Positions 8,402 through 17,508 of a DNA stretch of 64,000 bases are shown here, piece after piece. The stretch's first letter is position 1. Each line of letters opens with the position of its first letter. The notes beneath the pieces are model-generated. The model ran no database searches, had not been told where the DNA came from, and saw only the letters and a program-made list of their open reading frames with translations. The position numbers and the translations under genes are program-made. Source of the DNA: Mucilaginibacter segetis (lineage in GTDB: Bacteria; Bacteroidota; Bacteroidia; Sphingobacteriales; Sphingobacteriaceae). The DNA is taken from the NCBI RefSeq assembly GCF_016522075.1, contig NZ_JAEHFW010000002.1, forward strand, positions 620,001-684,000, given 5' to 3'.

Positions 8402-8728
8402 ATGGAACTTAAGGATGCCCAGCAACTGGTAGATGAATGGATAAAAACAACAGGCATACGTTATTTTAACGAACTCACCAATACCGCTATCCTGATGGAA
8501 GAAGTTGGCGAAGTGGCACGTATTATGGCAAGGGAGTACGGCGAACAGTCTTATAAAAAATCAGATACTGAAGTTGATCTTGCTGATGAAATGGCCGACG
8601 TGCTTTTTGTATTGATCTGTCTGGCTAACCAAACCGGGATAGATCTCAGCGAGGCACTACTGAAAAATTTGCAAAAAAAGAGTATTCGTGATGCCGACAG
8701 ACACAAAAATAATGAAAAGTTAAAATGA
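8402..8728 (+). CDS. MazG-like nucleotide pyrophosphohydrolase
   Basis: 108 residues, all-alpha NTP pyrophosphatase fold. The metal-binding pattern is visible as MEEVGEVARIM (ExxE-like) followed by DLADEMADVLFVL (ExxD). It is a short single-domain MazG/MazG-like protein of the type that hydrolyses non-canonical or damaged nucleoside triphosphates to the monophosphate and pyrophosphate; the substrate cannot be told from sequence. Start ATG is one base after the dtd stop. Its 3' end faces the ComB-like gene with a single base between stops and no visible terminator. Confidence 0.85.
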   Translation: MELKDAQQLVDEWIKTTGIRYFNELTNTAILMEEVGEVARIMAREYGEQSYKKSDTEVDLADEMADVLFVLICLANQTGIDLSEALLKNLQKKSIRDADRHKNNEKLK

Positions 8729-8729
8729 G

Positions 8730-9446
8730 TTAAACCAACTTTACTAGTTTTTCGCCATCCAGAATCGGAATAGCGGTTGTCAGGTCAATCTGCAAACAAA
8801 ATTCAATATCTTTTTCGATCCCTAATTTTTTCAAACGTTCACTGTGCGATGTTTTTTTAAGATAGTCCACTATATCTTGTTTGCCTATTTGGTATAAGTC
8901 ATTAGCAGCAATGGCCGGGTCATCTAATACGTAATCTCTACTTTTTATCTGCTCAATTACAGCGCCTGCATATAAGGTGTCTTCCAGGTTGAAATTGTTT
9001 TTCCAACCGGCGCAAACCAGCAAAATACTATCCGGTTGTTTTTTAAGCCAGCTGCATAACGAAGTAATATTTAAGAATGAGCCGATAACTACTTTTTTTG
9101 CCTTTCGGGATAAGTGCAACGCGTTTGTACCATTAGTAGTGGTAAGCACAACAGTTTTACCGAAAACTTTTTCTTTAGTGTAAGAGAAAGGCGAATTACC
9201 AAAATCGAAACCTGAAACGACTTCGCCGTTACGTTCGGCAGCCAGCAAATATTCTTTACCCTTTTCACGATAAGCGGAACATTCTTGAATTTCAGCCACC
9301 GGGATAATAGCCTCGGCACCATTACCGATGCCATAAGTAATAGATGAGGTAGCTCTAAAAATATCTATAACCACCACTATATAATCTTCTATATTATATA
9401 ATGGTATTAATGCCGGGCTAAGGCAAACGTTTAAAAGCTTGATCAT
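8730..9446 (-). CDS. 2-phosphosulfolactate phosphatase family protein (ComB-like)
   Basis: 238 residues from ATG 9446 (MIKLLNVCLSPAL). An in-frame ATG 9467 would add seven residues and start two bases after the gcvT stop. Family motifs are VVVIDIFRATSSI, AERNGEVVSGFDFGNSP and TTTNGTNAL, the Mg-dependent ComB fold. In methanogens ComB dephosphorylates 2-phosphosulfolactate in coenzyme M synthesis. Bacteroidota do not make coenzyme M, so the true substrate here is probably different or relates to sulfolactate metabolism. It is the distal gene after gcvT on the minus strand. Confidence 0.85.
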   Translation of the reverse strand: MIKLLNVCLSPALIPLYNIEDYIVVVIDIFRATSSITYGIGNGAEAIIPVAEIQECSAYREKGKEYLLAAERNGEVVSGFDFGNSPFSYTKEKVFGKTVVLTTTNGTNALHLSRKAKKVVIGSFLNITSLCSWLKKQPDSILLVCAGWKNNFNLEDTLYAGAVIEQIKSRDYVLDDPAIAANDLYQIGKQDIVDYLKKTSHSERLKKLGIEKDIEFCLQIDLTTAIPILDGEKLVKLV

Positions 9447-9469
9447 TAGGGTTGTGAAAACATTCAAGA

Positions 9470-10549
9470 TTATTTATAGAACGGGGGTTTAACAACCTTT
9501 GCTTTTACTTTATTGTCCCGTATACTGATGTAAATCTCGCTACCTTCTTTAGCAAATTCATTTTTAACATATCCCATCCCAATTGCTTTTTGTAAAGACG
9601 GAGATTGAGTGCCCGATGTAACACGCCCAATGTCGTTACCATTACCATCAACAATTTTATAATCATGACGAGGTATACCGCGATCTATCATTTCAAAGCC
9701 TACTAATTTTTGCTGTACACCAAGTTGTTTTTGTTGTTGCAGAGCGTTGGAATTTGTAAATTCCTTATTAAATTTAGTAACCCAGCCTAATCCGGCCTCT
9801 AAAGGAGAGGTGGTGTCATCAATGTCGTTTCCATAAAGGCAAAAGCCCATTTCTAACCGTAATGTATCGCGAGCGCCGAGTCCGATAGGCTTTATGCCAA
9901 AGGGCTCACCTGCTTTAAATATCTCATTCCATATATGTTCAGCATGGCTGTTATCAAAATAAATTTCGAAACCTCCAGCACCGGTATAACCAGTTGCGGA
10001 TATTAATACGTTTTCTACACCGGCAAATGTTCCCTTTTTAAAAGTGTAATATTCCATAGATGCCAAATCTATATCAGTAAGAGATTGTAAAGCATCTGCT
10101 GCCATAGGCCCTTGTATAGCTAACAGTGAAGTGCGGTCTGATATATTTTTCATATCAACCCCATTGGTGTTATATTTACTTATCCATTCCCAGTCCTTTT
10201 CAATGTTAGAGGCGTTTACTACCAGCATATATGTTTTTTCATCCAGCCGATAAATAAGTAAATCGTCAACAATACCACCTGTTTCGTTAGGAAGGCAGGA
10301 GTATTGAACTTTACCATCATATAGTTTGGCAGCATCGTTACTACTTACTTTTTGTATAAGCGCTAATGCATTTTCACCTTTCAAAATAAATTCTCCCATA
10401 TGGCTAACATCAAAAACGCCTACGTTTTTACGTACGGTTTCATGTTCAGCATTTATTCCGGAGTATTGTACAGGCATATTATACCCAGCAAAGGGTACCA
10501 TTTTAGCGCCAATTTTAGCATGTAAGTGGCTTAGTGCGGTATCTTTCAT
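9470..10549 (-). CDS. gcvT: glycine cleavage system T protein (aminomethyltransferase)
   Basis: 359 residues. It transfers the methylene group from aminomethyl-lipoyl H protein to tetrahydrofolate and releases ammonia. The start [20 protein letters not shown] and the segment [11 protein letters not shown] are characteristic, as are [15 protein letters not shown] and [20 protein letters not shown] in the folate-binding domain. Length matches the family. gcvH and gcvP are not in the window. A promoter box TATTTTTG (minus strand, 10576-10569) lies 19 bases before the ATG; I see no glycine riboswitch in the 43-base gap upstream. Confidence 0.96.
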   Translation of the reverse strand: MKDTALSHLHAKIGAKMVPFAGYNMPVQYSGINAEHETVRKNVGVFDVSHMGEFILKGENALALIQKVSSNDAAKLYDGKVQYSCLPNETGGIVDDLLIYRLDEKTYMLVVNASNIEKDWEWISKYNTNGVDMKNISDRTSLLAIQGPMAADALQSLTDIDLASMEYYTFKKGTFAGVENVLISATGYTGAGGFEIYFDNSHAEHIWNEIFKAGEPFGIKPIGLGARDTLRLEMGFCLYGNDIDDTTSPLEAGLGWVTKFNKEFTNSNALQQQKQLGVQQKLVGFEMIDRGIPRHDYKIVDGNGNDIGRVTSGTQSPSLQKAIGMGYVKNEFAKEGSEIYISIRDNKVKAKVVKPPFYK

Positions 10550-10568
10550 CTTTATTTATGATCTCGCG

Positions 10569-10576
10569 CAAAAATA
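10569..10576 (-). promoter_or_regulatory. -7 promoter box for gcvT
   Basis: TATTTTTG on the minus strand matches the Bacteroidota TAnnTTTG element and lies 19 bases before the gcvT ATG. No good TTG partner is seen at the expected distance, so it may be a weak promoter adding to readthrough from the glycosyltransferase gene. Confidence 0.5.
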
Positions 10577-10592
10577 GCTTTATTATAACGTA

Positions 10593-11789
10593 TTATATAA
10601 CTGATTGATAAAATTCAGCAAGGGCAAAAGTAACCTTATTAATATCGTGGTGCTCGTTTACAAGAGTTCGGGCATTAATGCCAATTTGACGGCAGAGATT
10701 TTCATTTACTATACATCTTCTTATTGCCCGGTAAAACTCGTCAGTGTTATTTGCAATAATTATATCGGTGCCGTTGGTATAATTAATTCCTTCGGCGCCT
10801 AATGATGTTGAAATAATGCATTTTTGCATGGCCATACCTTCAATGATTTTTACCCGCATACCACCGCTGGATAGTAAAGGAACAATCATTATTGATTTGC
10901 TATTCATAAATTCCAGGGCATCATCTACCTCTCCCTGAATAAATACTTTTCCTAATACATAATAGTCATCAAATTCTTCGGGGATATTGTTACCGGCCAC
11001 GTAAAATTTGACTTTCAGATCTCCGTCAGTAAGGTCTTTGTGAAAATTCTCTATAAACCATTCAATCCCTTCGCGGTTAGGCAGCCAGTCAAGCGAACCT
11101 AAAAAGAACAAGCTGGGGTGCTCCGTTTTACTGTAATCAGGTTGATACTTAGTTAAATCAACACCTATTGGAAAAATCCTTACAGGTATTTTTGTGCCAT
11201 GCTGCAATATAAAATCCCTATCCTGAATAGTGAATACTACTATGGCATCAAATTGATTTAGTAATTCCAATTCATAGTTCTTTATACGTCGTGCGATCAA
11301 ATTCAGGTACCACTTTTTAAAAGGATCATTCTTTTGTTGTGCCAGTTTGTGCCATACCTGGTGTTCAATATTATGAGCACGATAAATGAGTTTTGCTGTA
11401 GTGTTTTTACGAATAGTAGACAGATAGGGGGCTACAAATAAACCTTCCAGCTGTATAATGTCATATTTATTTTGCTGAAGGTTGCTAATGAGTAATTTTT
11501 CGAACCCGGAGTTATAATATTTATCAATATTATACGGATTTTTAGTAAAAAGATTATTAAAAGCCTCTGTTAATGATATACGGGTGTCTATCCCGTATTC
11601 CGTATAATTTATTTTGTTTAGCAGCCCATCCTTTTCTGATGGTTTGCCGCTATGTTTTTTTTCATTTAATGACATTAACGAAACCTCGTGACCTAAATTT
11701 ATTAGCCCCGTTATGGTGTTACCTACAACAATAGGATAACCCCCATTTTGTGGAAATGGTACACGATGTGTTAAAATTAATATCCTCAA
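10593..11789 (-). CDS. family 4-type glycosyltransferase
   Basis: 398 residues, GT-B fold. The N-terminal Rossmann domain begins MRILILTHRVPFPQNGGYP; the second domain holds LFFLGSLDWLPNREGIEWF and the donor-binding segment SSGGMRVKIIEGMAMQKCIIST, a pattern common to Bacteroidota glycosyltransferases that follow 'sugar transferase' clusters. Donor and acceptor are unknown and no polysaccharide cluster surrounds it. It has its own good promoter at 11809-11840 and is followed 43 bases later by gcvT. Confidence 0.88.
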   Translation of the reverse strand: MRILILTHRVPFPQNGGYPIVVGNTITGLINLGHEVSLMSLNEKKHSGKPSEKDGLLNKINYTEYGIDTRISLTEAFNNLFTKNPYNIDKYYNSGFEKLLISNLQQNKYDIIQLEGLFVAPYLSTIRKNTTAKLIYRAHNIEHQVWHKLAQQKNDPFKKWYLNLIARRIKNYELELLNQFDAIVVFTIQDRDFILQHGTKIPVRIFPIGVDLTKYQPDYSKTEHPSLFFLGSLDWLPNREGIEWFIENFHKDLTDGDLKVKFYVAGNNIPEEFDDYYVLGKVFIQGEVDDALEFMNSKSIMIVPLLSSGGMRVKIIEGMAMQKCIISTSLGAEGINYTNGTDIIIANNTDEFYRAIRRCIVNENLCRQIGINARTLVNEHHDINKVTFALAEFYQSVI

Positions 11790-11808
11790 TTGGTTATACT
11801 TGGTGGTT

Positions 11809-11840
11809 CAAAAATACCAAACCCAAAACGCTTTATCAAA
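11809..11840 (-). promoter_or_regulatory. promoter of the glycosyltransferase gene
   Basis: On the minus strand TTTG (11840-11837), a 20-bp spacer and TATTTTTG (11816-11809) match the Bacteroidota -33/-7 consensus. The predicted start of transcription falls a few bases before the ATG at 11789. It lies between rnhB and the glycosyltransferase gene and would separate their expression. Confidence 0.7.
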
Positions 11841-11848
11841 AAGCAACG

Positions 11849-12445
11849 TTAAAAAATGCTTAACTGCGGATCGGTAACTCTGAACGTGCGTCTGTGATAT
11901 GGAGTATAACCCATTTCTAATACGGTTTTGCGATGACTTATAGTGGGATAACCCTTATTGCTATGCCAGTTATATTCCGGATGCTCTATAGCTATTTGCT
12001 TCATATAATCATCCCTGTAGGTTTTGGCTAATATAGATGCAGCTGCTATACTAAAATATTTACCATCGCCTTCAATTATGCATTGATGTGGAATATCTAA
12101 ATACCTGTTAAACCGGTTGCCATCAATTATTAAAAACTGAGGGCTAAGGTGAAGTTTAGCAATAGCCCGGTGCATAGCTAAAAAAGACGCATTAAGAATA
12201 TTTATTTCATCAATCTCTAAATTATCTACCGAAGCAACAGCATAGGCAAGCGCTCTTTCTTCTATCTCCGTTCTCAAGGCATATCTGACATCTTCAGATA
12301 ACTGTTTAGAATCATTTAGTAATTGATGATCAAAATCATCAGGTAATATTACCGCAGCAGCAAATACTGGTCCAGCCAAACATCCCCGTCCCGCCTCATC
12401 ACATCCCGCTTCAATATATTCGTGCTGATACCTCGCTAATAACAT
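11849..12445 (-). CDS. rnhB: ribonuclease HII
   Basis: 198 residues from ATG 12445. It cleaves the RNA strand of RNA-DNA hybrids and removes misincorporated ribonucleotides. The catalytic Asp-Glu pair is in [20 protein letters not shown] (D16, E17); further family motifs are [10 protein letters not shown] and FLIIDGNRF, and the DEDD-type set continues in the C-terminal half. A longer frame from 12610 would add 55 unlikely hydrophobic residues overlapping the divergent gene's 5' end and is rejected. A variant -7 box (CATATTTG) occurs shortly upstream. Confidence 0.95.
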   Translation of the reverse strand: MLLARYQHEYIEAGCDEAGRGCLAGPVFAAAVILPDDFDHQLLNDSKQLSEDVRYALRTEIEERALAYAVASVDNLEIDEINILNASFLAMHRAIAKLHLSPQFLIIDGNRFNRYLDIPHQCIIEGDGKYFSIAAASILAKTYRDDYMKQIAIEHPEYNWHSNKGYPTISHRKTVLEMGYTPYHRRTFRVTDPQLSIF

Positions 12446-12560
12446 TTTTAAAATTGGATGTTGCAAATATGGTGAAATAGGATAAGCTAATAAATACTTG
12501 TTGAAAAAACAAACAATATGGTGGTTGAAACTAACCGCGTTGACTGCTGTTATAATTAGT

Positions 12561-13034
12561 ATGAGAAAATTGCAAATCGTAATTTTTATCCTTTGTATAA
12601 TTCCAACCATTACTTGTATGGCTCAAAAAAGTACGCCGCTTCCACATGGGATGGTGTTTGGGTTAAAGCCTGAAAATGTTGGGCCAGTTGAATCCTACAA
12701 AATAGAGGAATTTATGGGAAAGAAAACAAGGGTCACAACTGCCATAGAGGGAAAGATATTACGGGTTACCAAATCAAAGGGCGGGTGGTTTGAAATGGAA
12801 GCCGGAAAGGAAAAAATTATAGATGCACACTTTAAAGATTATAGTATTACCCTGCCCAAAGACATTGAAGGCAGAACAGTGATAATTGAGGGCGTTGCTG
12901 AAAGAAAATTTCTTGCAGATGATAGACAGCACTTTGCCGGAGACACAGTAACAGGCAAAAAAGCACATAATACAAACCCTAACCCTAAGCAACGGATTAG
13001 TTTTGAAGTAAGGGGATTAATGGTTGATATTTAA
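12561..13034 (+). CDS. DUF4920 domain secreted protein
   Basis: 157 residues from ATG 12561, chosen because it yields a clean signal peptide ([19 protein letters not shown], cleavage near AQ). The mature part has the OB-like layout of DUF4920: an '[18 protein letters not shown]' strand pair with the conserved Gly-Gly-Trp turn, then [26 protein letters not shown]. In many relatives the turn region carries cysteines; here it does not. Function is unknown; a periplasmic location is expected. The gene is divergent from rnhB with 115 bases between starts. Confidence 0.75.
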   Translation: MRKLQIVIFILCIIPTITCMAQKSTPLPHGMVFGLKPENVGPVESYKIEEFMGKKTRVTTAIEGKILRVTKSKGGWFEMEAGKEKIIDAHFKDYSITLPKDIEGRTVIIEGVAERKFLADDRQHFAGDTVTGKKAHNTNPNPKQRISFEVRGLMVDI

Positions 13035-13047
13035 TGTCTTTTTTTTA

Positions 13048-13740
13048 TTAAAACAGTGTAGATTGCTTTTCTATTCTGGATGTGTTTAATTCAAGATCTT
13101 TAACAAATAACTGTTTTATTTTTTGAGATACCTCGTTTTTGTTGATGGTTGATGCATCGCGGCGGCACTTAAGATAATGTTCTCTTGAAATTTTTTCCGC
13201 CAGATCGCCGATTGTTTTCACACTCATTTCCTTGCCGAAGCGTCCGGCTAACCTAAGCCCGACTATTCCAATCAATAGGCCAGAGAGTCCTATTGATAAA
13301 TTATAAAAAAGCGTTATTATACTTCCTATAATCACTAAAACAAATAGGGTAACAACCCATTGTTTAGGTTTTAGTAAATTAAGTTGAAATCCCATTTCTT
13401 CTTCAATCCCTGAAATAGCTTCAATGCGGCTATCGCGGGGAAATAATTCTGAAAGACGGGTTTGCGGTTTTATCCGCTCTTTATCAAACCCAGTAGATTC
13501 CGTAATAGCATGCCGTAATTTATAAAACGCTTGTTGGGTAGTACAGCTGTCGGTATTGGTTTTCTTAACTTTATCAATAACCACATCACAGAGCTTCCCA
13601 AAAGTTTTTACCTCTTTTAAGGAGGTGTCTTCTAAATTAATATTAAACGATTGCTCTATTTTTATTAAAACTTCACCTATATCTTCAGGGTCTACATGAT
13701 CAAGATCAATAGACCGCTTATTATCAGAATTAACTTTCAA
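13048..13740 (-). CDS. membrane protein with acyl-carrier-like segments, function unknown
   Basis: 230 residues. Residues about 15-60 (VDPEDIGEVLIKIEQSFNI, then VKTFGKLCDVVIDKV) read like an acyl carrier protein helical bundle but lack the Asp-Ser-Leu phosphopantetheine site. A TTQQAFYKLRHAI segment and a second, more degenerate ACP-like stretch follow (IKPQTRLSELFPRDSR). Then come two hydrophobic segments (about 130-165) and a cytoplasmic-looking tail containing another SVKTIGDLAEKI motif. It resembles other Bacteroidota hypothetical proteins of this layout. A structural rather than carrier role is likely because the modifiable Ser is absent. Single gene, isolated from carB by a strong stem-loop. 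Confidence 0.6.
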   Translation of the reverse strand: MKVNSDNKRSIDLDHVDPEDIGEVLIKIEQSFNINLEDTSLKEVKTFGKLCDVVIDKVKKTNTDSCTTQQAFYKLRHAITESTGFDKERIKPQTRLSELFPRDSRIEAISGIEEEMGFQLNLLKPKQWVVTLFVLVIIGSIITLFYNLSIGLSGLLIGIVGLRLAGRFGKEMSVKTIGDLAEKISREHYLKCRRDASTINKNEVSQKIKQLFVKDLELNTSRIEKQSTLF

Positions 13741-13765
13741 TACAATATAATTTAATTAAACAATT

Positions 13766-13798
13766 GTTGACGGACGTAATTTTTTTACGTCCGTCAAC
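13766..13798 (-). terminator. strong stem-loop after carB
   Basis: GTTGACGGACGTAA and its exact inverted copy TTACGTCCGTCAAC form a 14-bp stem with a 5-base loop, 36 bases past the carB stop. There is no clean T-run on the minus strand (it continues AATTGTTTAATT), so it may stop transcription weakly or stabilise the carB 3' end. It separates carB from the next minus-strand gene. Confidence 0.65.
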
Positions 13799-13834
13799 TT
13801 CTTTAACAAATTCGATCGCACTTGCGTATCAAAT

Positions 13835-16651
13835 TTATTTACTCAAATACATTGATTTTTCTTTATACAGATGCCTGAAATAGGGATCCTCCAGATTCGG
13901 GATAAACCTGATGGCCTCGCCGGTTGACTTCATTTCAGGGCCGAGTTCTTTATTTACTTCCGGAAATTTATCGAATGAAAATACCGGTTCTTTTATAGCA
14001 TATCCTTTTAGCTTACGCTCAATTTTAAAATCTTTTAATTTATTTGCTTCAAGCATTATTTTAGCAGCGATATTTATATAAGGAACATCGTATGCCTTTG
14101 CTATAAATGGCACCGTCCGTGACGCCCTTGGGTTTGCTTCTATTACATACACTTTGTCATTTTTTATGGCAAACTGAATGTTCAATAATCCCCTGACATT
14201 TAATGCCCCGGCAATTTTTGCAGTGTATAACTCCATTTGCTCTATAACGGTATCTGAAAGATCAAAAGGTGGCAATACTGCAAAAGAATCTCCTGAGTGT
14301 ATACCGGCAGGTTCTATATGTTCCATCATGCCTATAACGTGCACATCATCGCCATCGCTTATGGAATCCGACTCAGCTTCCGCCGCGCGATCCAGGAAGT
14401 GGTCGATCAGGACACGATTGCCCGGCAAATTTTTAAGCAGATTAACAACTGCTTTTTCAAGGTCTTCATCATTGATAACAATGCTCATCCCCTGTCCGCC
14501 CAGTACATAGCTTGGCCTTACCAATACAGGATATCCTACTTCGTGTGCAACCTCCAATGCTTCTTCGGCACTTTCGGCTACCCCATATTTAGGATATGGT
14601 ATATCCAGATCTTTCAGCAGATCAGAGAAACGACCCCGGTCTTCCGCAATATCCATATTGTCAAAAGAGGTGCCAATTATCTTTACACCGTGTTCATGCA
14701 GTTTCTCAGCCATTTTCAGAGCTGTCTGGCCACCCAACTGAACAATTACTCCATAAGGTTTCTCCAGATCAATTATCTCACGCACATGCTCCCAAAATAC
14801 GGGTTCAAAATACAGCTTGTCTGCCATATTAAAATCAGTAGACACCGTTTCAGGGTTACAGTTGATCATTATAGCTTCAAAGCCGCTTTCTTTTGCTGCA
14901 AGCAAACCGTGCACGCAACTATAGTCAAATTCTATACCCTGCCCTATACGGTTAGGACCCGAACCCAATACAATTACCTTCTTTTTATCAGATACTATCG
15001 ATTCGTTCTCTCCTTCGTATGTGGAATAATAATATGGTGTTTGCGCGGCGAATTCTGCAGCACAGGTATCAACCATTTTATAAACACGGTTTATACCCAA
15101 ACTTTTTCTTCGCTTATAAACATCATCCTCTGTTACATTGCCTAAAATATAAGCTATCTGTGTGTCAGAGAAACCTTTTTGTTTCAGGGTGTAAAAAAAG
15201 TCTTCAGGAATATTGTTTAAAGAATACCGGCGCAACTCCGTTTCCATATTAACCACTTCCTGTATCTGGTTTAAAAACCAGCGGTCAATTTTGGTTACTT
15301 TTCTTACCGATTCAATGGGTACACCTAAACTTAAAGCATCGTAAATATGGAAAAGCCTATCCCAGCTTGGGTGTTCAAGGCTGTGCATTATTTCATCGAG
15401 ATTGCGGCTTTGGCGGCCATCAGCACCTAAGCCTGCACGGCCGATCTCTAAACTTTGGCAAGCTTTCTGTAAAGCTTCTATAAAGCTGCGGCCTATGCCC
15501 ATCACCTCGCCTACTGATTTCATTTGCAAGCCAAGCTCTTTATTTGCGCCTTTAAACTTATCAAAGTTCCAACGAGGTATCTTTACAATCACATAATCAA
15601 GTGTAGGCTCAAAGTAAGCCGAGGTAGTTTTAGTGATCTGATTTTCTATCTCATCAAGGTTATACCCTATAGCCAGCTTGGCTGCTATTTTAGCAATAGG
15701 ATAACCGGTTGCTTTAGACGCTAAGGCAGATGAACGTGAAACACGAGGATTGATCTCGATAGCGATAATAGATTCGTCAGCGGGGTTAACAGAAAACTGA
15801 ACGTTACAACCACCAGCGAAATTTCCAATAGCGCGCATCATTTTAATAGCCTGATTACGCATTTCCTGATAGCACCTGTCGCTAAGGGTCATGGTCGGGG
15901 CAACTGTTATTGAATCGCCGGTGTGGATGCCCATCGGGTCAAAATTTTCAATTGAGCAAATAATGATCACATTATCGCGATTGTCGCGTAAAAGCTCTAA
16001 TTCGAATTCTTTCCACCCTAATACTGCTTGTTCTACTAAAACCTCGTGTGTAGGTGAGGATTGTAAGCCACGGCTAAGAGCAGCATCAAAATCCTCTTTT
16101 TTATGTACAAACCCACCGCCGTATCCTCCCAGCGTATAACTTGGGCGTATTACTAAAGGAAAACCAATTTCCTGAGCGGCTTCTTTACCTTCTAAAAACG
16201 AGTTGGCTATTTTGGACTTGGCCACTCCTATACCTATATCAACCATAAGTTGGCGGAAAGCCTCACGATTTTCGGTTTTCTCAATGGCGGCTACATCAAC
16301 ACCAACAACCATCACGTTGTGTTTTTCCCAAATGCCGCGTTCTTCTGCCTCTTTACATAGGTTTAGGGCAGTTTGGCCTCCCATGGTAGGGAGTACAGCG
16401 TCAATTTTTTGCTCTTGCAGTATTTGTTCAATACTTTCACAGGTGAGCGGCAACAAATAAATATTATCAGCGATAACTTTATCCGTCATGATGGTTGCCG
16501 GATTACTGTTAATAATAGATACCGAGATACCTTCTTCTTTTAAAGAAAGGGCTGCCTGTGAACCGGCATAATCGAATTCACACGCCTGGCCAATAATAAT
16601 AGGACCGGAACCAATAATAAGTACGGATTTAATAGAAGTATTTTTGGGCAT
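13835..16651 (-). CDS. carB: carbamoyl-phosphate synthase large subunit, short form
   Basis: 938 residues. It makes carbamoyl phosphate from bicarbonate, ammonia (from the small subunit's glutaminase) and two ATP, for pyrimidines and arginine. Both ATP-grasp halves are present: the first opens VLIIGSGPIIIGQACEFDYA, the second VIVLGSGPNRIGQGIEFDYS near residue 555. Paired RPSYTLGGYGGG and RPSYVLGGQGMSI loops are seen. The protein ends shortly after the ELGPEMKSTGEAIRF segment, where E. coli CarB (about 1073 residues) continues into a ~130-residue MGS-like allosteric domain. The stop is clean, so the short form looks genuine. carA is not in the window. Confidence 0.95.
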   Translation of the reverse strand: MPKNTSIKSVLIIGSGPIIIGQACEFDYAGSQAALSLKEEGISVSIINSNPATIMTDKVIADNIYLLPLTCESIEQILQEQKIDAVLPTMGGQTALNLCKEAEERGIWEKHNVMVVGVDVAAIEKTENREAFRQLMVDIGIGVAKSKIANSFLEGKEAAQEIGFPLVIRPSYTLGGYGGGFVHKKEDFDAALSRGLQSSPTHEVLVEQAVLGWKEFELELLRDNRDNVIIICSIENFDPMGIHTGDSITVAPTMTLSDRCYQEMRNQAIKMMRAIGNFAGGCNVQFSVNPADESIIAIEINPRVSRSSALASKATGYPIAKIAAKLAIGYNLDEIENQITKTTSAYFEPTLDYVIVKIPRWNFDKFKGANKELGLQMKSVGEVMGIGRSFIEALQKACQSLEIGRAGLGADGRQSRNLDEIMHSLEHPSWDRLFHIYDALSLGVPIESVRKVTKIDRWFLNQIQEVVNMETELRRYSLNNIPEDFFYTLKQKGFSDTQIAYILGNVTEDDVYKRRKSLGINRVYKMVDTCAAEFAAQTPYYYSTYEGENESIVSDKKKVIVLGSGPNRIGQGIEFDYSCVHGLLAAKESGFEAIMINCNPETVSTDFNMADKLYFEPVFWEHVREIIDLEKPYGVIVQLGGQTALKMAEKLHEHGVKIIGTSFDNMDIAEDRGRFSDLLKDLDIPYPKYGVAESAEEALEVAHEVGYPVLVRPSYVLGGQGMSIVINDEDLEKAVVNLLKNLPGNRVLIDHFLDRAAEAESDSISDGDDVHVIGMMEHIEPAGIHSGDSFAVLPPFDLSDTVIEQMELYTAKIAGALNVRGLLNIQFAIKNDKVYVIEANPRASRTVPFIAKAYDVPYINIAAKIMLEANKLKDFKIERKLKGYAIKEPVFSFDKFPEVNKELGPEMKSTGEAIRFIPNLEDPYFRHLYKEKSMYLSK

Positions 16652-16728
16652 AGGGCTTTTTTTTATTCAAAAGTTCTAAGTTCAGAAATCAAGCTGTCGA
16701 TCAAGACGATAACACATTTTTTCCTATG

Positions 16729-16772
16729 CGCTGAAAGCGAAATCCCGACTTCAGCGTCGGGGTGCAAAGATA
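16729..16772 (-). promoter_or_regulatory. carB promoter box and alternative leader hairpins
   Basis: A -7 box TATCTTTG (minus, 16772-16765) would start the carB transcript near 16758. The RNA would open directly with a hairpin, CCCGAC-GCTGAA-GTCGGG (16761-16744). Its loop CGCTGAA (16756-16750) is complementary to TTCAGCG (16735-16729), which itself can form a small CGCT-AGCG hairpin. These are mutually exclusive pairings at the extreme 5' end of an otherwise plain 110-base leader. No terminator lies before the ATG. Regulation by pyrimidines is conceivable but not shown. Confidence 0.5.
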
Positions 16773-16946
16773 CGGATTGTTAAAACATTTTACAGGTTTT
16801 TTTGGAATTTAACTTAAAATTGTTATATTATAATATAGGTTTTCGCGATTTGTATGCGTGATTATTATTTTAATTTATTTTTTCCATCAAACTAAATTTA
16901 TCGCTAAATTGTACCAACCAATGTATATTCCTTAATAAATAAAGCC

Positions 16947-17471
16947 ATGAGAAAATTATTTTACGTTTTTATTATTCTGATTTTTTCTGCTTGCGGTACA
17001 GTTCAGTCCATCATAAAATCAAGCTTCCCTTATACTGCTACACTTACCATCCCTGCTTCAGCAGAGCCTGGTAAAATGCTTACGGCAATAAGTACAGGCA
17101 ATAGTTTCGATCAGAATTTTACCAAGGATGGAAACAATAGTAGTCGTATAAGCGAAGTACATATAGTTTCAGCCAAGATGCAATCAACGCTTCCGGCAGA
17201 TTTTAATATCGGTAATCTGTCATCAGCTAAAATATACATGGCGAAAGAAAATGGCGAAGGCGAAGTGCTAGTGGCTTCGCGAACAGATATTGGCCCTAAT
17301 TCTGGTAATAGTATTGTTTTAGATATAGATAACACACATTTTTTAGACGAGCTCGTGCGCGAACCCAGTGTCCGCATTAGAATGGTATATCAGCTCAGAA
17401 ATAAAATAAATGCTGATGCAAGTTTAAGAGTGGCTTTAAGTATAACAGCCAATCCATCGCCCAGGAATTAG
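16947..17471 (+). CDS. hypothetical lipoprotein
   Basis: 174 residues with a lipoprotein signal (MRKLFYVFIILIFSAC, lipidated Cys16). The rest is rich in Ser, Thr and Ile with alternating strands, including ATLTIPASAEPG and GNSIVLDIDNTHFLDEL, suggesting a beta-sandwich. I recognise no family. The 295-base gap between it and divergent carB holds the carB leader and promoter near 16729-16772; the remainder is A+T-rich with no further feature seen. It is convergent with the PafA-type phosphatase gene, 37 bases away. Confidence 0.65.
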   Translation: MRKLFYVFIILIFSACGTVQSIIKSSFPYTATLTIPASAEPGKMLTAISTGNSFDQNFTKDGNNSSRISEVHIVSAKMQSTLPADFNIGNLSSAKIYMAKENGEGEVLVASRTDIGPNSGNSIVLDIDNTHFLDELVREPSVRIRMVYQLRNKINADASLRVALSITANPSPRN

Positions 17472-17508
17472 CGTACCAGCACAGCATTTACTTTAATTTA
17501 CGATAGCG

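Noticed and set aside
14297-15145. A long (282-codon) open frame on the plus strand opposite carB
   Set aside because: It is antisense to the conserved ATP-grasp region of carB, and its product has no recognisable domain.
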